This document shows positions 27,972 through 36,803 of a DNA stretch of 64,000 nucleotides, piece after piece; within the stretch, counting starts at the first letter, position 1; the number at the start of each line of letters is the position of its first letter. The position numbers were made by a program, and so were the translations under genes. The stretch lies in assembly GCF_008923365.1 (NCBI RefSeq), contig NZ_WBMR01000003.1, positions 90,278 through 154,277 on the forward strand, given 5' to 3'. The notes beneath the pieces are model-generated. The model was not told the DNA's origin and did no database searches. It saw only the letters and a program-made list of their open reading frames with translations. This stretch comes from Actinomadura montaniterrae (GTDB lineage: Bacteria > Actinomycetota > Actinomycetes > Streptosporangiales > Streptosporangiaceae).

Positions 27972-28123
27972 GAGGTTCCGCCTCGCCGGGCGACGAGCCA
28001 GCTGATGCCGGAGGCGACCAGTGCCAGGCCTCCGGCCGCGACCGTGATCTCCCGGAATCCGCCGAGGTCGAGTGCGCCGGCGGCGACGAGGGCGACGCCG
28101 ACGAGGGCCAGCCGAATGGCCAT
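27968..28123 (-). CDS. 51-residue membrane protein (module copy 1)
   Basis: Small protein of 51 residues from ATG 28123 with AGGAGAGG just upstream. Almost the whole chain is two short hydrophobic helices: MAIRLALVGVALVAAGALDL and VAAGGLALVASGISWLVARR. A paralogue of exactly the same length (156 bases including stop) occurs at 50270-50425 with the same layout: RLALxGxAxxxxGxLDLGGxRE. In both places it is the first gene of an operon that faces a TetR regulator, and the next gene starts at a GTG overlapping its stop. Function unknown. Confidence 0.75.
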   Translation of the reverse strand: MAIRLALVGVALVAAGALDLGGFREITVAAGGLALVASGISWLVARRGGTS

Positions 28124-28168
28124 GTTCCTCTCCTGTCTCTGTTTGAACCGGTACACTTAGATACCGTA

Positions 28169-28187
28169 GGTACCCTTTGAAGGTACT
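28169..28187. promoter_or_regulatory. TetR operator (copy 1) in the divergent promoter
   Basis: GGTACCCTTTGAAGGTACT, a near-palindrome with half-sites 13 bases apart. It corresponds to AGTACCCTCATAAGGTACT at 50459-50477 in the paralogous module, where it is followed in both copies by AxxAGTCYCTTWA. A further GGTACT occurs at 28236-28241, nearer the tetR start. The placement between divergent genes suits autoregulation by the adjacent TetR. Confidence 0.65.
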
Positions 28188-28262
28188 CACAGTCCCTTAA
28201 TTTTACAAGCACAATGGCAGATCGGCCGTCAGCAAGGTACTGATGACCGTTTGGAGGCACCG

Positions 28263-28907
28263 ATGACCTCGGATGACACCGACCCGCCCCCGACGGCGGC
28301 CGACGGCAGCGGCGGATCCAAGGCGACGCGGAGACAGCGGCGGAACGCGGCAGAGGTCGAGAGTGCCGTCCTCCTGGCCGCGGTCGAGGAACTCTCCGAG
28401 AACGGCTACGACGGCTTCACCATGGACCGGGTCGCCGCCCGCGCCGGCACGAGCAAGACGGCGATCTACCGGCGCTGGCCTAGCCGCACCGCGCTGGCAT
28501 TCGCCGCCTATAAGCAGATGGTGGCCCGCCCGCAGGACCCGCCCGACACCGGCGACCTCCGCTCGGACGTGCTCGAACTGCTCCACGCGGCGGCCGACCG
28601 GATGGACTCCCCCGTGCAGAGCCAGATCATCCGCGGGCTGGTGATCGACGCTCGCCGCGAACCCGAGGTGATGGCCGACCTGCGCGATGAGTTCGGCCAG
28701 GGCGCTCCCGGCACGATGTTGACCATCCTGGCGCGCGCGGTGGCCCGGGGAGAGGCGCGCCGAGATTCGCTCATCCCCCGCATAGCCACGCTTCCCATCG
28801 CCCTGCTCCGCAACGAGTACCTCATGTTCGGCCCTGGCCCGGTCTCCGACCAGGTCATCACCGAGATAGTCGACCAGGTCTTCCTGCCCCTGGTGCGCCC
28901 GCGCTGA
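28263..28907 (+). CDS. TetR-family transcriptional regulator (module copy 1)
   Basis: A 214-residue repressor. ATG 28263 was chosen because GGAGG sits eight bases before it. The HTH lies near residues 45-75: GYDGFTMDRVAARAGTSKTA and IYRRWPSRTALAFAAYKQM. The C-terminal domain (LRSDVLELLHAAADRM, AVARGEARRDSLIPRIATLP) is of the TetR_C_16-like class seen with WPSR-type regulators. It faces the 51-aa/VC0807/GH operon with the 19-bp operator between them, so it likely represses that operon and itself. It is about 65 percent identical by eye to the TetR at 50556-51182. The ligand is unknown. Confidence 0.9.
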   Translation: MTSDDTDPPPTAADGSGGSKATRRQRRNAAEVESAVLLAAVEELSENGYDGFTMDRVAARAGTSKTAIYRRWPSRTALAFAAYKQMVARPQDPPDTGDLRSDVLELLHAAADRMDSPVQSQIIRGLVIDARREPEVMADLRDEFGQGAPGTMLTILARAVARGEARRDSLIPRIATLPIALLRNEYLMFGPGPVSDQVITEIVDQVFLPLVRPR

Positions 28908-28908
28908 C

Positions 28909-29322
28909 TCACCGCGGCACCTCGACCTCCCGCGCCCTCCGCGACATCGTCGGACGGAACGCCACCATCGTCCGACGTTCACACCGCAGGGGGGCCTGCA
29001 TTCGGCCGGAAGCCCCGGCGCCGACCTCTTCGAGCGCCGCCTCGTGATCCTCACCCCATGCCCGATGGCAGGCGTAGCCGAAGACGTCACCGGTCGCGGT
29101 ATGGGCCTGAAGAATCTCGCGATGCGCGGCGACCTCGCGAGCCTTGCTGTAGTCCGACAGGAAAATGCCGTCGTTGACGGCCTCGACCACCTCGCGGTCC
29201 GGAATGCCTTTGCCGCGGGCCTCGGCATAGCCCATCGCGCGCTCCCCCCAAAAGACGAGCCACGCGAGGCGCCGAACACCGGCCCCCGATTTGCGTGCCG
29301 CTCTCAAGTGGTCGAGCATCAC
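28909..29322 (-). CDS. Hypothetical protein
   Basis: A 137-residue frame ending two bases after the convergent tetR stop. The translation has balanced composition (RRLAWLVFWGERAMGYAEAR, GIPDREVVEAVNDGIFLSDY, AREVAAHREILQAHTATGDV) for the first 80 residues, then becomes Arg-rich. No domain recognised. The start at 29322 (two adjacent Met codons) is a guess. Confidence 0.4.
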   Translation of the reverse strand: MMLDHLRAARKSGAGVRRLAWLVFWGERAMGYAEARGKGIPDREVVEAVNDGIFLSDYSKAREVAAHREILQAHTATGDVFGYACHRAWGEDHEAALEEVGAGASGRMQAPLRCERRTMVAFRPTMSRRAREVEVPR

Positions 29323-29517
29323 AATCCTGTCCTGCCATCGATCAGCGTGCGGTCATCACGTACCGTCCGCGGATGGGAGCGGTCAGCAAGTCGAGCGGTG
29401 CGGCCCGCCGCCCTCGGCCACGTTGCAGGCCGATGCACCCACAGGACGGTCACTCGCGGAGGCGAATAATGTGACAAGCGGACGTGACGCGGTTACCGAC
29501 GGTCCACTGGCCGGCCT

Positions 29518-30402
29518 GTGGGCGGTTTTTCTGACCTGACGGGAAAGGTCGAGAAGGAAATCGTCGATCTCGACGATGCCCTGCTTGAACTGCGAAAGCG
29601 CGAGGTCGTCGACGCGTCAGCTTGCACATGGCGCGTCGACCCGATGACTCAGTCCTTCATCCGGCGAGGCCCGGAGGACGGCGCAGCCTGGCGGCCGGCC
29701 GCCCCGTCCGAATCCGCGGAGACAGCGCCGATCGACATGACCGGTGAAAAGCCGGGGGGCGTCGGCACCGCTCCCTTTCCCCCGGCCGCTCCCAGCGAGC
29801 CGGCCGCAGACGACAACGCCACACTCCAGGCCTGGTTTCCCAGCGAGAGGCCGAAGCAAGCCCCGAAGCCGGCGAGGAGGCACCGCCCGATGCTGTACGC
29901 CACTGTCGCGGGCGCAGCGCTGGTCCTCATCCTGCTCATCGCCGTGGTCGCACAAGTCGATGGTCGCAGAAGGGAGCCACCGCCGCGGAGCGAACCCACT
30001 CCATCTCAGACGACCCTGGTCACGCGGCAACTGTCGACACTCCCGAGCGGCCTCGCATCGGCGGAGCCCTATTCGGTACCGCCATCGGAAAGATGTACCG
30101 CCGTTCTAACCGAAGTCAGCTCAGGCGACCTGAACCGTATCGGCCGGGTAACGGAGCGGAGCCAGTACAACTACAACAACCAGCGCCTGCATGCCGCCAT
30201 CTACTCCGGCTGGGCCAATGCCGCCGTCACCATCGATCCCTTGGCCCCTGTCGGGGATCCGTCAGGCACATCGGCGATGCAGAACTGGGAACTTCATGAC
30301 GGAAAGACGGTCATCGCGGTCGCGGTCGTCACCTGGCGGCGCGCGGGGCCGACGTCCGCATGGCTGCTGACCCAATGGCCAGAGTTCCGCTCCACCAGCT
30401 GA
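29518..30402 (+). CDS. Single-pass membrane protein, unknown function
   Basis: A 294-residue protein from GTG 29518. Residues 1-50 are charged and helical (EKEIVDLDDALLELRKREVV). A Pro/Ala-rich linker follows, then a transmembrane helix near residue 125-145 (MLYATVAGAALVLILLIAVV) and an outer domain with two Trp and a few charged residues (YNYNNQRLHAAIYSGWANAA, WELHDGKTVIAVAVVTWRRA). The start may lie slightly upstream. It resembles actinomycete membrane-anchored sensor or envelope proteins, but no family is identified. Confidence 0.6.
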   Translation: MGGFSDLTGKVEKEIVDLDDALLELRKREVVDASACTWRVDPMTQSFIRRGPEDGAAWRPAAPSESAETAPIDMTGEKPGGVGTAPFPPAAPSEPAADDNATLQAWFPSERPKQAPKPARRHRPMLYATVAGAALVLILLIAVVAQVDGRRREPPPRSEPTPSQTTLVTRQLSTLPSGLASAEPYSVPPSERCTAVLTEVSSGDLNRIGRVTERSQYNYNNQRLHAAIYSGWANAAVTIDPLAPVGDPSGTSAMQNWELHDGKTVIAVAVVTWRRAGPTSAWLLTQWPEFRSTS

Positions 30403-30437
30403 TCCGGCCGTCCCGCTGCGTTCCACACCGAAGTGAG

Positions 30438-30662
30438 TCACGAAAGGGCAAGCGAATCTCCCATCCCGTGAGAGACGTCGACACGCGTCATCTTGTTGAG
30501 AAGCTCCTGGGGCGTTGTCGCCTCCAGCAGGACTGCCCGACCGTACCGTGTCACCGCCCAATAGTGGCCGGTCCTGAACCCGTACCAGCAGAGCCAGCGT
30601 CCGCTGTGCCGCTGGAGCTGCCTGGCCGCGTCCTGCGGGTCTTCACCGAGGCCGTGCTTCAC
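30438..30662 (-). CDS. Small cytoplasmic hypothetical protein
   Basis: A 74-residue protein from GTG 30662 (an AGAAAG tract lies a little upstream). It has the pattern DPQDAARQLQRHSGRWLCWY, WAVTRYGRAVLLEATTPQEL, with aromatic residues at regular spacing. Similar short proteins with a DPxxAAxxLRRxxxGWxxWY pattern are common in Streptosporangiales, sometimes near regulators. No known function. It has no close partner on the same strand. Confidence 0.5.
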   Translation of the reverse strand: MKHGLGEDPQDAARQLQRHSGRWLCWYGFRTGHYWAVTRYGRAVLLEATTPQELLNKMTRVDVSHGMGDSLALS

Positions 30663-30778
30663 GGAAACTTCACTTTCTCCCCATCGGGGCCAGGGACGCG
30701 AAAAGGGCAGGATGAGGACGACAGCCGGCTTCGCAAAGCAAACCGCAGCGACAGGGCTACTTCGGCCCTACTTCCACA

Positions 30779-31351
30779 TCAAGGCTGCGTGAACTCGATC
30801 TCGACCCGCCGGTTCTGAGCTCGGCCTTCGGGGTTGTCCTTCCCGCCGACCTGATTGGGGGCGATCGGTTTGCTCTCGCCGTACCCGGTGGCCTTGACAT
30901 GCCTGCCGGCGCCCAGCATGCGCTCGATCTCGGCCTTGACGGAGTCCGCACGCTTCTGTGAGAGCTCCTGGTTGTAGCTCGGGTCTCCGATGGAATCGGA
31001 ATGACCCGAAACCTCGATCGTGCCGACGGCGTCTTTCATCTGCGGCGCGAGCTGCGAGATCCGCTTTCGCGCGGCGTCGGTGAGGTCGGCCTTGTCGAAG
31101 TCGAACAGGAGGTCAGCGGAGATACGCACGGTGACGTGCTTGCCGTCGTTCTCCACCGTCTGCAGCGGCTGCACGGAGGGACCGACCTCGATCGCGTACA
31201 CATACCGATCGGCTTCGATCGTGCGGACGGACTCCTGGATGTTCACGTCGGAGACGCTCGGGTCGGCTCCAGCGACCCCGGGAATGACGGAGAAGATCAC
31301 CGCGAAAGCGCCGACGAGCGCCGCGGCGCCCCGCGTGGCCACCGTCTTCAC
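30779..31351 (-). CDS. Secreted OmpA-domain protein
   Basis: A 190-residue protein starting at GTG 31351 that overlaps the stop of the lipoprotein gene (GTGA). It has a signal peptide (RGAAALVGAFAVIFSVIPGV then AGADPS). The C-terminal 110 residues form an OmpA-like peptidoglycan-binding domain: ADLLFDFDKADLTDAARKRI, GTIEVSGHSDSIGDPSYNQE, LSQKRADSVKAEIERML and NPEGRAQNRRVEIEF, including the Asp and Arg that contact diaminopimelate. The protein would act at the cell wall. It forms a coupled pair with the lipoprotein upstream. Confidence 0.85.
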   Translation of the reverse strand: MKTVATRGAAALVGAFAVIFSVIPGVAGADPSVSDVNIQESVRTIEADRYVYAIEVGPSVQPLQTVENDGKHVTVRISADLLFDFDKADLTDAARKRISQLAPQMKDAVGTIEVSGHSDSIGDPSYNQELSQKRADSVKAEIERMLGAGRHVKATGYGESKPIAPNQVGGKDNPEGRAQNRRVEIEFTQP

Positions 31352-31950
31352 CGCTGGACCGGGACGTTCTTGAAAGCCGGCCAGTGGCCGTAATGCACGT
31401 CCACGGACTGCACATTGGCCGGCGGCGCGGCGAAGCTGTAGGTCGCCACACCCGCCTGTTCGTTGTAGATGGGCGCCATGACGTCGTCGGTCTGAACCTC
31501 TTTTTGCTGGTTGTCCTTGACGACGACGTACCGCCTCAGGTTGACGGTGTCGATCAGCTCGGGGGCGAGCGGTATCTCGTCGTTGAGTTCGTAAGGATTG
31601 GTCTTCTCAGGCGACCCCTGGGGCAGGTGCGGCGTCAGCCGAACCGTCAGGATCGCCAGCTTCCCCCGCACCTGCAGGCTCATGACGGCGACCTCGACCT
31701 TGCCGTTGGGGAACTTCGGGGTGTCGAAGGTAACAGTGGCCACGGGCGTACTGGAGCCGACGGCACCGCCGCCCGCGCCGCCGCCCGCGATGCCGTCCGG
31801 ACTGGGAGCGCCCGCGGCCTGGCCCGAGCCCTGCGCGGCGACCTTCTTCTCGCCCGCCCCCTTGTCACCGCCATCGGGCGACGAACAGCCGCTCACGAGG
31901 GCAGCCAGCGCCACGATGAGCACCGTCCCTCGTCGGATGCCGATTTGCAT
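31348..31950 (-). CDS. Lipoprotein, partner of OmpA-domain protein
   Basis: A 200-residue protein from ATG 31950, with GGAGGC eight bases upstream. The signal peptide ends in a lipobox (ALAALVSGC), so the mature protein would be lipid-anchored on the outer face of the membrane. A Gly/Ala/Ser-rich linker of about 45 residues precedes a beta-rich domain (VATVTFDTPKFPNGKVEVAV, LAILTVRLTPHLPQGSP, TVNLRRYVVVKDNQQKEVQT, VDVHYGHWPAFKNVPVQ). The next gene overlaps its stop. The pair probably forms an envelope assembly anchored to membrane and wall. Confidence 0.75.
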   Translation of the reverse strand: MQIGIRRGTVLIVALAALVSGCSSPDGGDKGAGEKKVAAQGSGQAAGAPSPDGIAGGGAGGGAVGSSTPVATVTFDTPKFPNGKVEVAVMSLQVRGKLAILTVRLTPHLPQGSPEKTNPYELNDEIPLAPELIDTVNLRRYVVVKDNQQKEVQTDDVMAPIYNEQAGVATYSFAAPPANVQSVDVHYGHWPAFKNVPVQR

Positions 31951-33613
31951 GGCCTGCCTCCGTTTCCAGCGGGTCGGCTCAGATTTGAGCGTTCGCGCCC
32001 GTCTCTCCCTTTGAGATGGGTCGCCGTCCCCCCGACGAACACCACCCAAGACCGTCCGAGACGCCCGCCAACACGCAACCCGTCACCCCGGCACGCCTTC
32101 AACGGGAACCATGGGCACTCAGGCTGCAACAGGTGGCGCAAACACGGCGGTCCAGACCGGAGTGATCGGCTCTGGGCGAAGGGCCGCAAGACGCCGGCCG
32201 CCTCGCAGGATGGTTCCGGGGCCGGGAGGGACCTGCTCGGCTTCACGCTGCTCAGCGGACACACGGCGACCTCCCCGCACGTGCTCCCCCACCGCGCCGG
32301 ATTCTTCTCCCTCGGCGGCTGCCAGTTGCAGCGGCTTACGGACTGTCCAGCAAAAGCGCGGAACCGCGCTCGGGAGGTGGCTCGTCTCGTCGATTCGGCT
32401 GTTACCGACGAGAGACCCCTTCTGAGAGGGGGGCATCCAGGATGCAAGTGGCGGGCGTGGCCCGATCTCAGTAAATATTCGATGTCGGGCACTCGCTGAA
32501 CCCGTCGGCTACAGGAGCGGGGCGCCTGGAACAGCGACAGACTCGGTCGGCAAGCTCAGGTACGCAATCGTGCCGGTATCTCTTGTGCCAGCAGCCACGA
32601 GTCCGTCGAGATGTGCCGGTCAAAGCCGCTCCAGCCCTGCCTTCTGGTTCTCATCTCGCGATAGAGGAGTCGACGCCTCCACCCTCGTAGGCCGACCGGG
32701 GCACCGAACGACGCTTGTCGGCGTCCGACCCGGTCGAACAGGGCCGATTGGCTCCCATTGCGCGCATCCATGCCTCCGAGCCAGCCGTCCGGCGGCGGGT
32801 CGCGGGCGTGTCCCAGAACATACGGCTGCGAGGCTTGCCGCAGTGGACGATGCCACCGGAAAGCTCGTCAAAGTGACGCGTACGAGGTGCCGCTGACCGG
32901 AGAGAAGGGCGGCGTACTTTACGACCTTCGTAGAAGAACTGGGAGAAGGAGAACGACGAGCCCATGAGCGCGCTGCTCAGGATCACAGCGAGGCCCAGCC
33001 ACGGGAGCCGCCCTCTACCAGCCCGTAATGAGTTCCCCACTCCCAGCATGTACAGGGCGTTCCCCGAACGTCGATCATTGGCGCGCTCGGGCTGCGGGAC
33101 TCGCCCAGTGCGCGGAGGCCGGCGACCAGCAGGACCGTGCCGATGGGCACCGAACGAATGGTCGCGTCGGGAGCGCCAGCCGAGATGATCGTCTCGACCT
33201 GTCGGCCGAGGGCTATCGCGCCAACGCCCACGTGCACCACCACCGAACCCGCATCAGCCTGGCCTGCCGCGCCAGGGGCATTTGCCTCCTGGGAGACCCC
33301 TGCCCCCGAACACCGCCGATGTCGTCACCAGTTTGCGCGACCTCTCGAGCCGGATGCGCCTCAGCGCTTGCGGTCGAGGTCGTTACCCGGACGATCGGGG
33401 CCGTGACCAACTGTGCGGCGACCGACGAATCTCTGCGAATAGGCGATGCCTCTCTGGGCGCGGGGACCGTCCACAGCACCACCGGTTCAACCGGCGTCGC
33501 GCAACGAACGGCAGGTGAACGACCGGCTGCGGATGCGGGAGACGACAAGAAGAAGGAAGATAGCTGCAGGCTCCGCACACGTGCCCGTCATGCTTCATCC
33601 CACAGAGGGCTCC
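31951..33613. other. Long stretch without a confident gene
   Basis: About 1.66 kb. On the minus strand 33260-32890 gives two disjoint apolar stretches (VPIGTVLLVAGLRALGE and LPWLGLAVILSSALMGSSFS) that could be remnants of a membrane protein broken by frameshifts. The rest has no domain-like translation on either strand. The final 150 bases probably hold the promoter of the histidine kinase. Confidence 0.35.
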
Positions 33614-35653
33614 ATGAGACGCTCCCAGCCCGCGACCCAGGTCAGGACCTGGTTCATACGCCCCCCTTCGACGACGACTTCGATCGTGGCCTTCGCGGCG
33701 CCACTGGGCTTCTGCCTGGCCGAGGGCACCGTCGTGGTACTGGTCGGAGCGGGGACGGTGCTGCTGGGTAAGGCACTGGTCCTCCGCAGAGCGCCGCGGC
33801 GGTCCGTTCTCGATGCCATCGATACGATGCTCGCGCTCTTGATCGCCGACATCATGGTGAGTTCCGCGGGTCTTCCGTCCGTGGATCCGACCACCACACA
33901 GATCGGCGTTCTCGCCGTCGCCGCCATGGCGATCGACGCCATCATCAGCCGCTCAGTGCGGGCGGCGTTGATCGGCGAGGGGCTCGCCAGAGCCGGCTTC
34001 GCCGTCGCGTTCGCCGTTCTGGTGCTTGAGGCACTGCAGAGCGGACATCTGATATGGGGACTGCTGGCCCTGATCCCCGGAAGCGCGCACTACCTGGACA
34101 CCCGTGTCCTACTGACCCGCGAGAGCGCGCTCAGCACCGCGCAGCAACTGCTCAGGCTTCCCAACCTGATCGCCGTGCAGCGGACCACCGTCGCGGATCT
34201 GGTCCCCTTCGTGGACGACCTTCGGCGAATCCTGGGCTCGGACGTGCTGTGGATGCACACGACTCTTCCGTCCGGGACCGTGCTGGTCGAGGCATCCGCC
34301 CACGGCAGCGTCCAACGCAGGCCGGACGATGACCTCGGGTTCACGCGGCCCTCCCGGCCGGAACGGCCCCAGATCCTCAAACATGAGGCCCTTCCGCCCG
34401 GCTGGCGCGCTGCCGTGTACGTTCCGCTCTCTGCTCCCGACGGACGGGACGCTGGATACCTGCTGCTGGGCTGGACGAGGCGGACCGGCCCGTATCTGGC
34501 ACGCTGGATGGTCGCTGGCGTCCTGGGCGGGGCGATGACAAGCACCGGCCGCGCCTTGGGCGCCTTCTGGGCCAACGTCTGGGCCGCCCACGATCTCGAG
34601 AGCGAGCGTTCCAGGCTCAGTGCGGCCATCGATCACTCCGACGTCGCCATCCTCGCCCTTGAGCCGTCCGGCCGTGTGATGGTCTGGAACGCCGCGATGG
34701 CCGGGCTGACCGGCACGCCCACCGCCGACGCCGTGCAGCGGCGGCCCGAGGAGCTGTTCACACTGACCGACGAGGGCGGCTCGATGCTGGACCTCGTGGA
34801 CGGAGTGAACGGCAGCGCCCGGCTGACCATGCCGACCGGCCGTTCGCTCTGGGTCGAGATCTCCTCATCGACCCCGGACGATGTGCGCGCGTCCGGACTC
34901 CGCACCGCAGTGTTCGTGGACAAGACCGCGATCCGTCAACTGGAGTACATGCGGCATCTTCTCCTGGCATCGGTCCACCACGAGCTGCACGGTCCGCTCA
35001 CCAGCATCAGCGGCCATGCCCAACTGCTGGGCACCGTCGTCAGCGACGAGGCCGAGGCGGCCTCACTGACGGCCATCACCGACGCCGTCGAGATCATGCA
35101 TCACGTCATCGCGGATCTCGTCCTGGTACTCGGTGAGGACCCCTCCGCCCGACCGGCCGCGGCGAGGGGGCCCGTCGATCTGCCGTCCCTGCTACGGAGG
35201 ACGCTGCAGATCCTTCCGTCGGTGGCGGCCCGCACGACCACCGTCACGCCGGCGAAAATGATCGTGCACGGCGATCCCGTCCGGCTTCGCCAGTGCCTGC
35301 TCCTGGTGCTCGGCAACGCGGAGAAGTATGCTCCAGACGGCAAGATCACCGTGACCGTGCACAGCGAAGGCGACCACGGTGTGATCTCCATCGCGGACGA
35401 AGGACCCGGGATCCCCGAGGACGAACGCCGGCTGGTCCTCAAGCCCTACTATCGATCGGCCGCCACCCAGGACCTGCCCGGGTCGGGTATGGGCCTGCAC
35501 ATCGCCGAGGTGATGATGGCCGTCATGGGCGGAGAGATCCGGCTGGCCGACGCGCCGTCGGGCGGCCTTCAGGTGGACCTGCGGCTTCCGCTCACGGCCG
35601 GGGACGGAAGCCGCGGAGGAGACCATCCGGAGGACGGCCGAACCCGACTGTGA
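33614..35653 (+). CDS. PAS-containing sensor histidine kinase
   Basis: A 679-residue kinase. ATG 33614 was preferred to ATG 33590 because GAGGG lies five bases before it. The N-terminal 160 residues hold several membrane helices (GTVVVLVGAGTVLLGKALVL, IGVLAVAAMAIDAIISRSV, AGFAVAFAVLVLEALQSG). A GAF-like region follows, then a PAS domain near residues 335-440 (HSDVAILALEPSGRVMVWNA). The kinase core has the H-box SVHHELHGPLTSISGHAQLL, N-box LLVLGNAEKYAPDG, G1 DEGPGIP and G2 GSGMGLHIAE. It ends seven bases before the stop of a convergent response-regulator remnant, and a second response regulator lies further on; one of them is probably its partner. Confidence 0.9.
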   Translation: MRRSQPATQVRTWFIRPPSTTTSIVAFAAPLGFCLAEGTVVVLVGAGTVLLGKALVLRRAPRRSVLDAIDTMLALLIADIMVSSAGLPSVDPTTTQIGVLAVAAMAIDAIISRSVRAALIGEGLARAGFAVAFAVLVLEALQSGHLIWGLLALIPGSAHYLDTRVLLTRESALSTAQQLLRLPNLIAVQRTTVADLVPFVDDLRRILGSDVLWMHTTLPSGTVLVEASAHGSVQRRPDDDLGFTRPSRPERPQILKHEALPPGWRAAVYVPLSAPDGRDAGYLLLGWTRRTGPYLARWMVAGVLGGAMTSTGRALGAFWANVWAAHDLESERSRLSAAIDHSDVAILALEPSGRVMVWNAAMAGLTGTPTADAVQRRPEELFTLTDEGGSMLDLVDGVNGSARLTMPTGRSLWVEISSSTPDDVRASGLRTAVFVDKTAIRQLEYMRHLLLASVHHELHGPLTSISGHAQLLGTVVSDEAEAASLTAITDAVEIMHHVIADLVLVLGEDPSARPAAARGPVDLPSLLRRTLQILPSVAARTTTVTPAKMIVHGDPVRLRQCLLLVLGNAEKYAPDGKITVTVHSEGDHGVISIADEGPGIPEDERRLVLKPYYRSAATQDLPGSGMGLHIAEVMMAVMGGEIRLADAPSGGLQVDLRLPLTAGDGSRGGDHPEDGRTRL

Positions 35654-35660
35654 TCGTTGT

Positions 35661-36010
35661 TCAGTTGCCGGCGAGTTCGGAAAGGACCTCACGCAGGTCC
35701 ACGAGATCGAAAGGCTTGCCGAGAACGCGGGTCAGCGTCCCGTCGTCGAAGTCGCGAGAGGTGCTGGCGGTCGCCGTCAGCATGAGCACGGGCAGTGCCG
35801 CGGTCCGGGCGTCACCGCGGAGCCGGGCCAGCAGGTCCGCGCCGTCCATGTCGGGAAGCATGCGGTCCAGGATCAACATCTGCGGCGGGGTGGCTCCGGT
35901 GAGTTCGCGCCATCCGTTCGTGCCGTTCTCGGCGACGACGGCTCATGCCCGTCGCGCTCCAGGACGGCGTGGGGCAACTGACCAACCCGGGAGTCCTCAA
36001 AGCCGCCAGC
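35661..36010 (-). pseudogene. Response-regulator receiver domain, frameshifted
   Basis: A CheY-like receiver reading PQMLILDRMLPDMDGADLLA (phosphorylated Asp in LDRMLPDMDG), LPVLMLTATASTSRDFDDGT (Thr) and VLGKPFDLVDLREVLSEL (Lys). The upstream part SRVGQLPHAVLERDGHEP and VVAENGTNGWRELTG lie in different frames, so a shift occurs near 35945, and the first strand with the acidic pair is not found. No output domain follows, so it was a single-domain regulator. It sits convergent to the histidine kinase. Confidence 0.75.
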
Positions 36011-36086
36011 CGAGGTGGACGGAGCCAGCCGAGTCGCCCGCGTTCTGCCACTCGGCTTTCGATCACTGTGGGTGCGCAGAAAACAT

Positions 36087-36803
36087 GTGGTCGTGGCTCG
36101 GGTACTGGTGGTGGATGACGATCCACGGCTTGTGAAGGTGGTACGGAGCCTTCTGCGAAGGCACAACCACCTGGTGGAGTCGGTGCCCAACGGAGAGCTG
36201 GCGCGCCAGGTGCTGCGCCGTGGGGATGTCGACATCGCCCTGCTGGACGTCAACCTCCCGGATGTCAACGGTCTCTCCCTCGTCCTCCAACTCCGCGAGG
36301 AGGGGAACGACATACCCGTGATCCTTCTGACGGCCCGTAGCGAGGTGCACGACCAGGCTCTCGGGCTGCGGCTCGGCGGGGACGACTATGTCGCCAAGCC
36401 GTTCGAGCCCGAAGTGTTGCTCGCGAGGATCGAAGCCGTGCTGCGGCGCGCCGAGGGGGGCGCCTTCCAGCGGGCCGAAAGCCCGTGAGGAGACCTGCTG
36501 GAGCTCCCGCCCGTGATGATCGATTTCGCCGCACGCCAGGTGTTCAGGGACGGAGATCTGGTGCGCCTCGCCCCCATGGAGTACGCCGTCCTGGAGTTCT
36601 TGGCGACGAACCGCGGCCGGCGGTCTCCAAAGAGGAGCTCATGCTGCACGTGTGGGGAACAAGCCGAGGCGTCTCCCGGACACTGGCCGAGCACATCTCG
36701 AGGTTGCGCCGCAAGCTGGGCGATGGCCTCATCGTGCCCCAGACGGGGCTACAGATACCTCATCCCCGCGAGGCCGGATGATTCCGCAGCCACAGGTCGG
36801 TGA
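36087..36803 (+). pseudogene. OmpR/PhoB-type response regulator, frameshifted
   Basis: The receiver domain starts at GTG 36087 or 36093: ARVLVVDDDPRLVKVVRSLL, DIALLDVNLPDVNGLSLVLQ (phospho-Asp) and LTARSEVHDQALGLRLGGDD, DYVAKPFEPEVLLARIEAVL. The frame stops at 36486-36488. The winged-helix output domain continues in other frames: VMIDFAARQVFRDGDLVRLA, PMEYAVLEFLATNRGR, then after a shift near 36620 SKEELMLHVWGTSRGVSRTL, EHISRLRRKLGDG, then a shift near 36750 to TGYRYLIPARPDDS. Three lesions in one gene. The kinase at 33614 is a possible partner. Confidence 0.8.
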
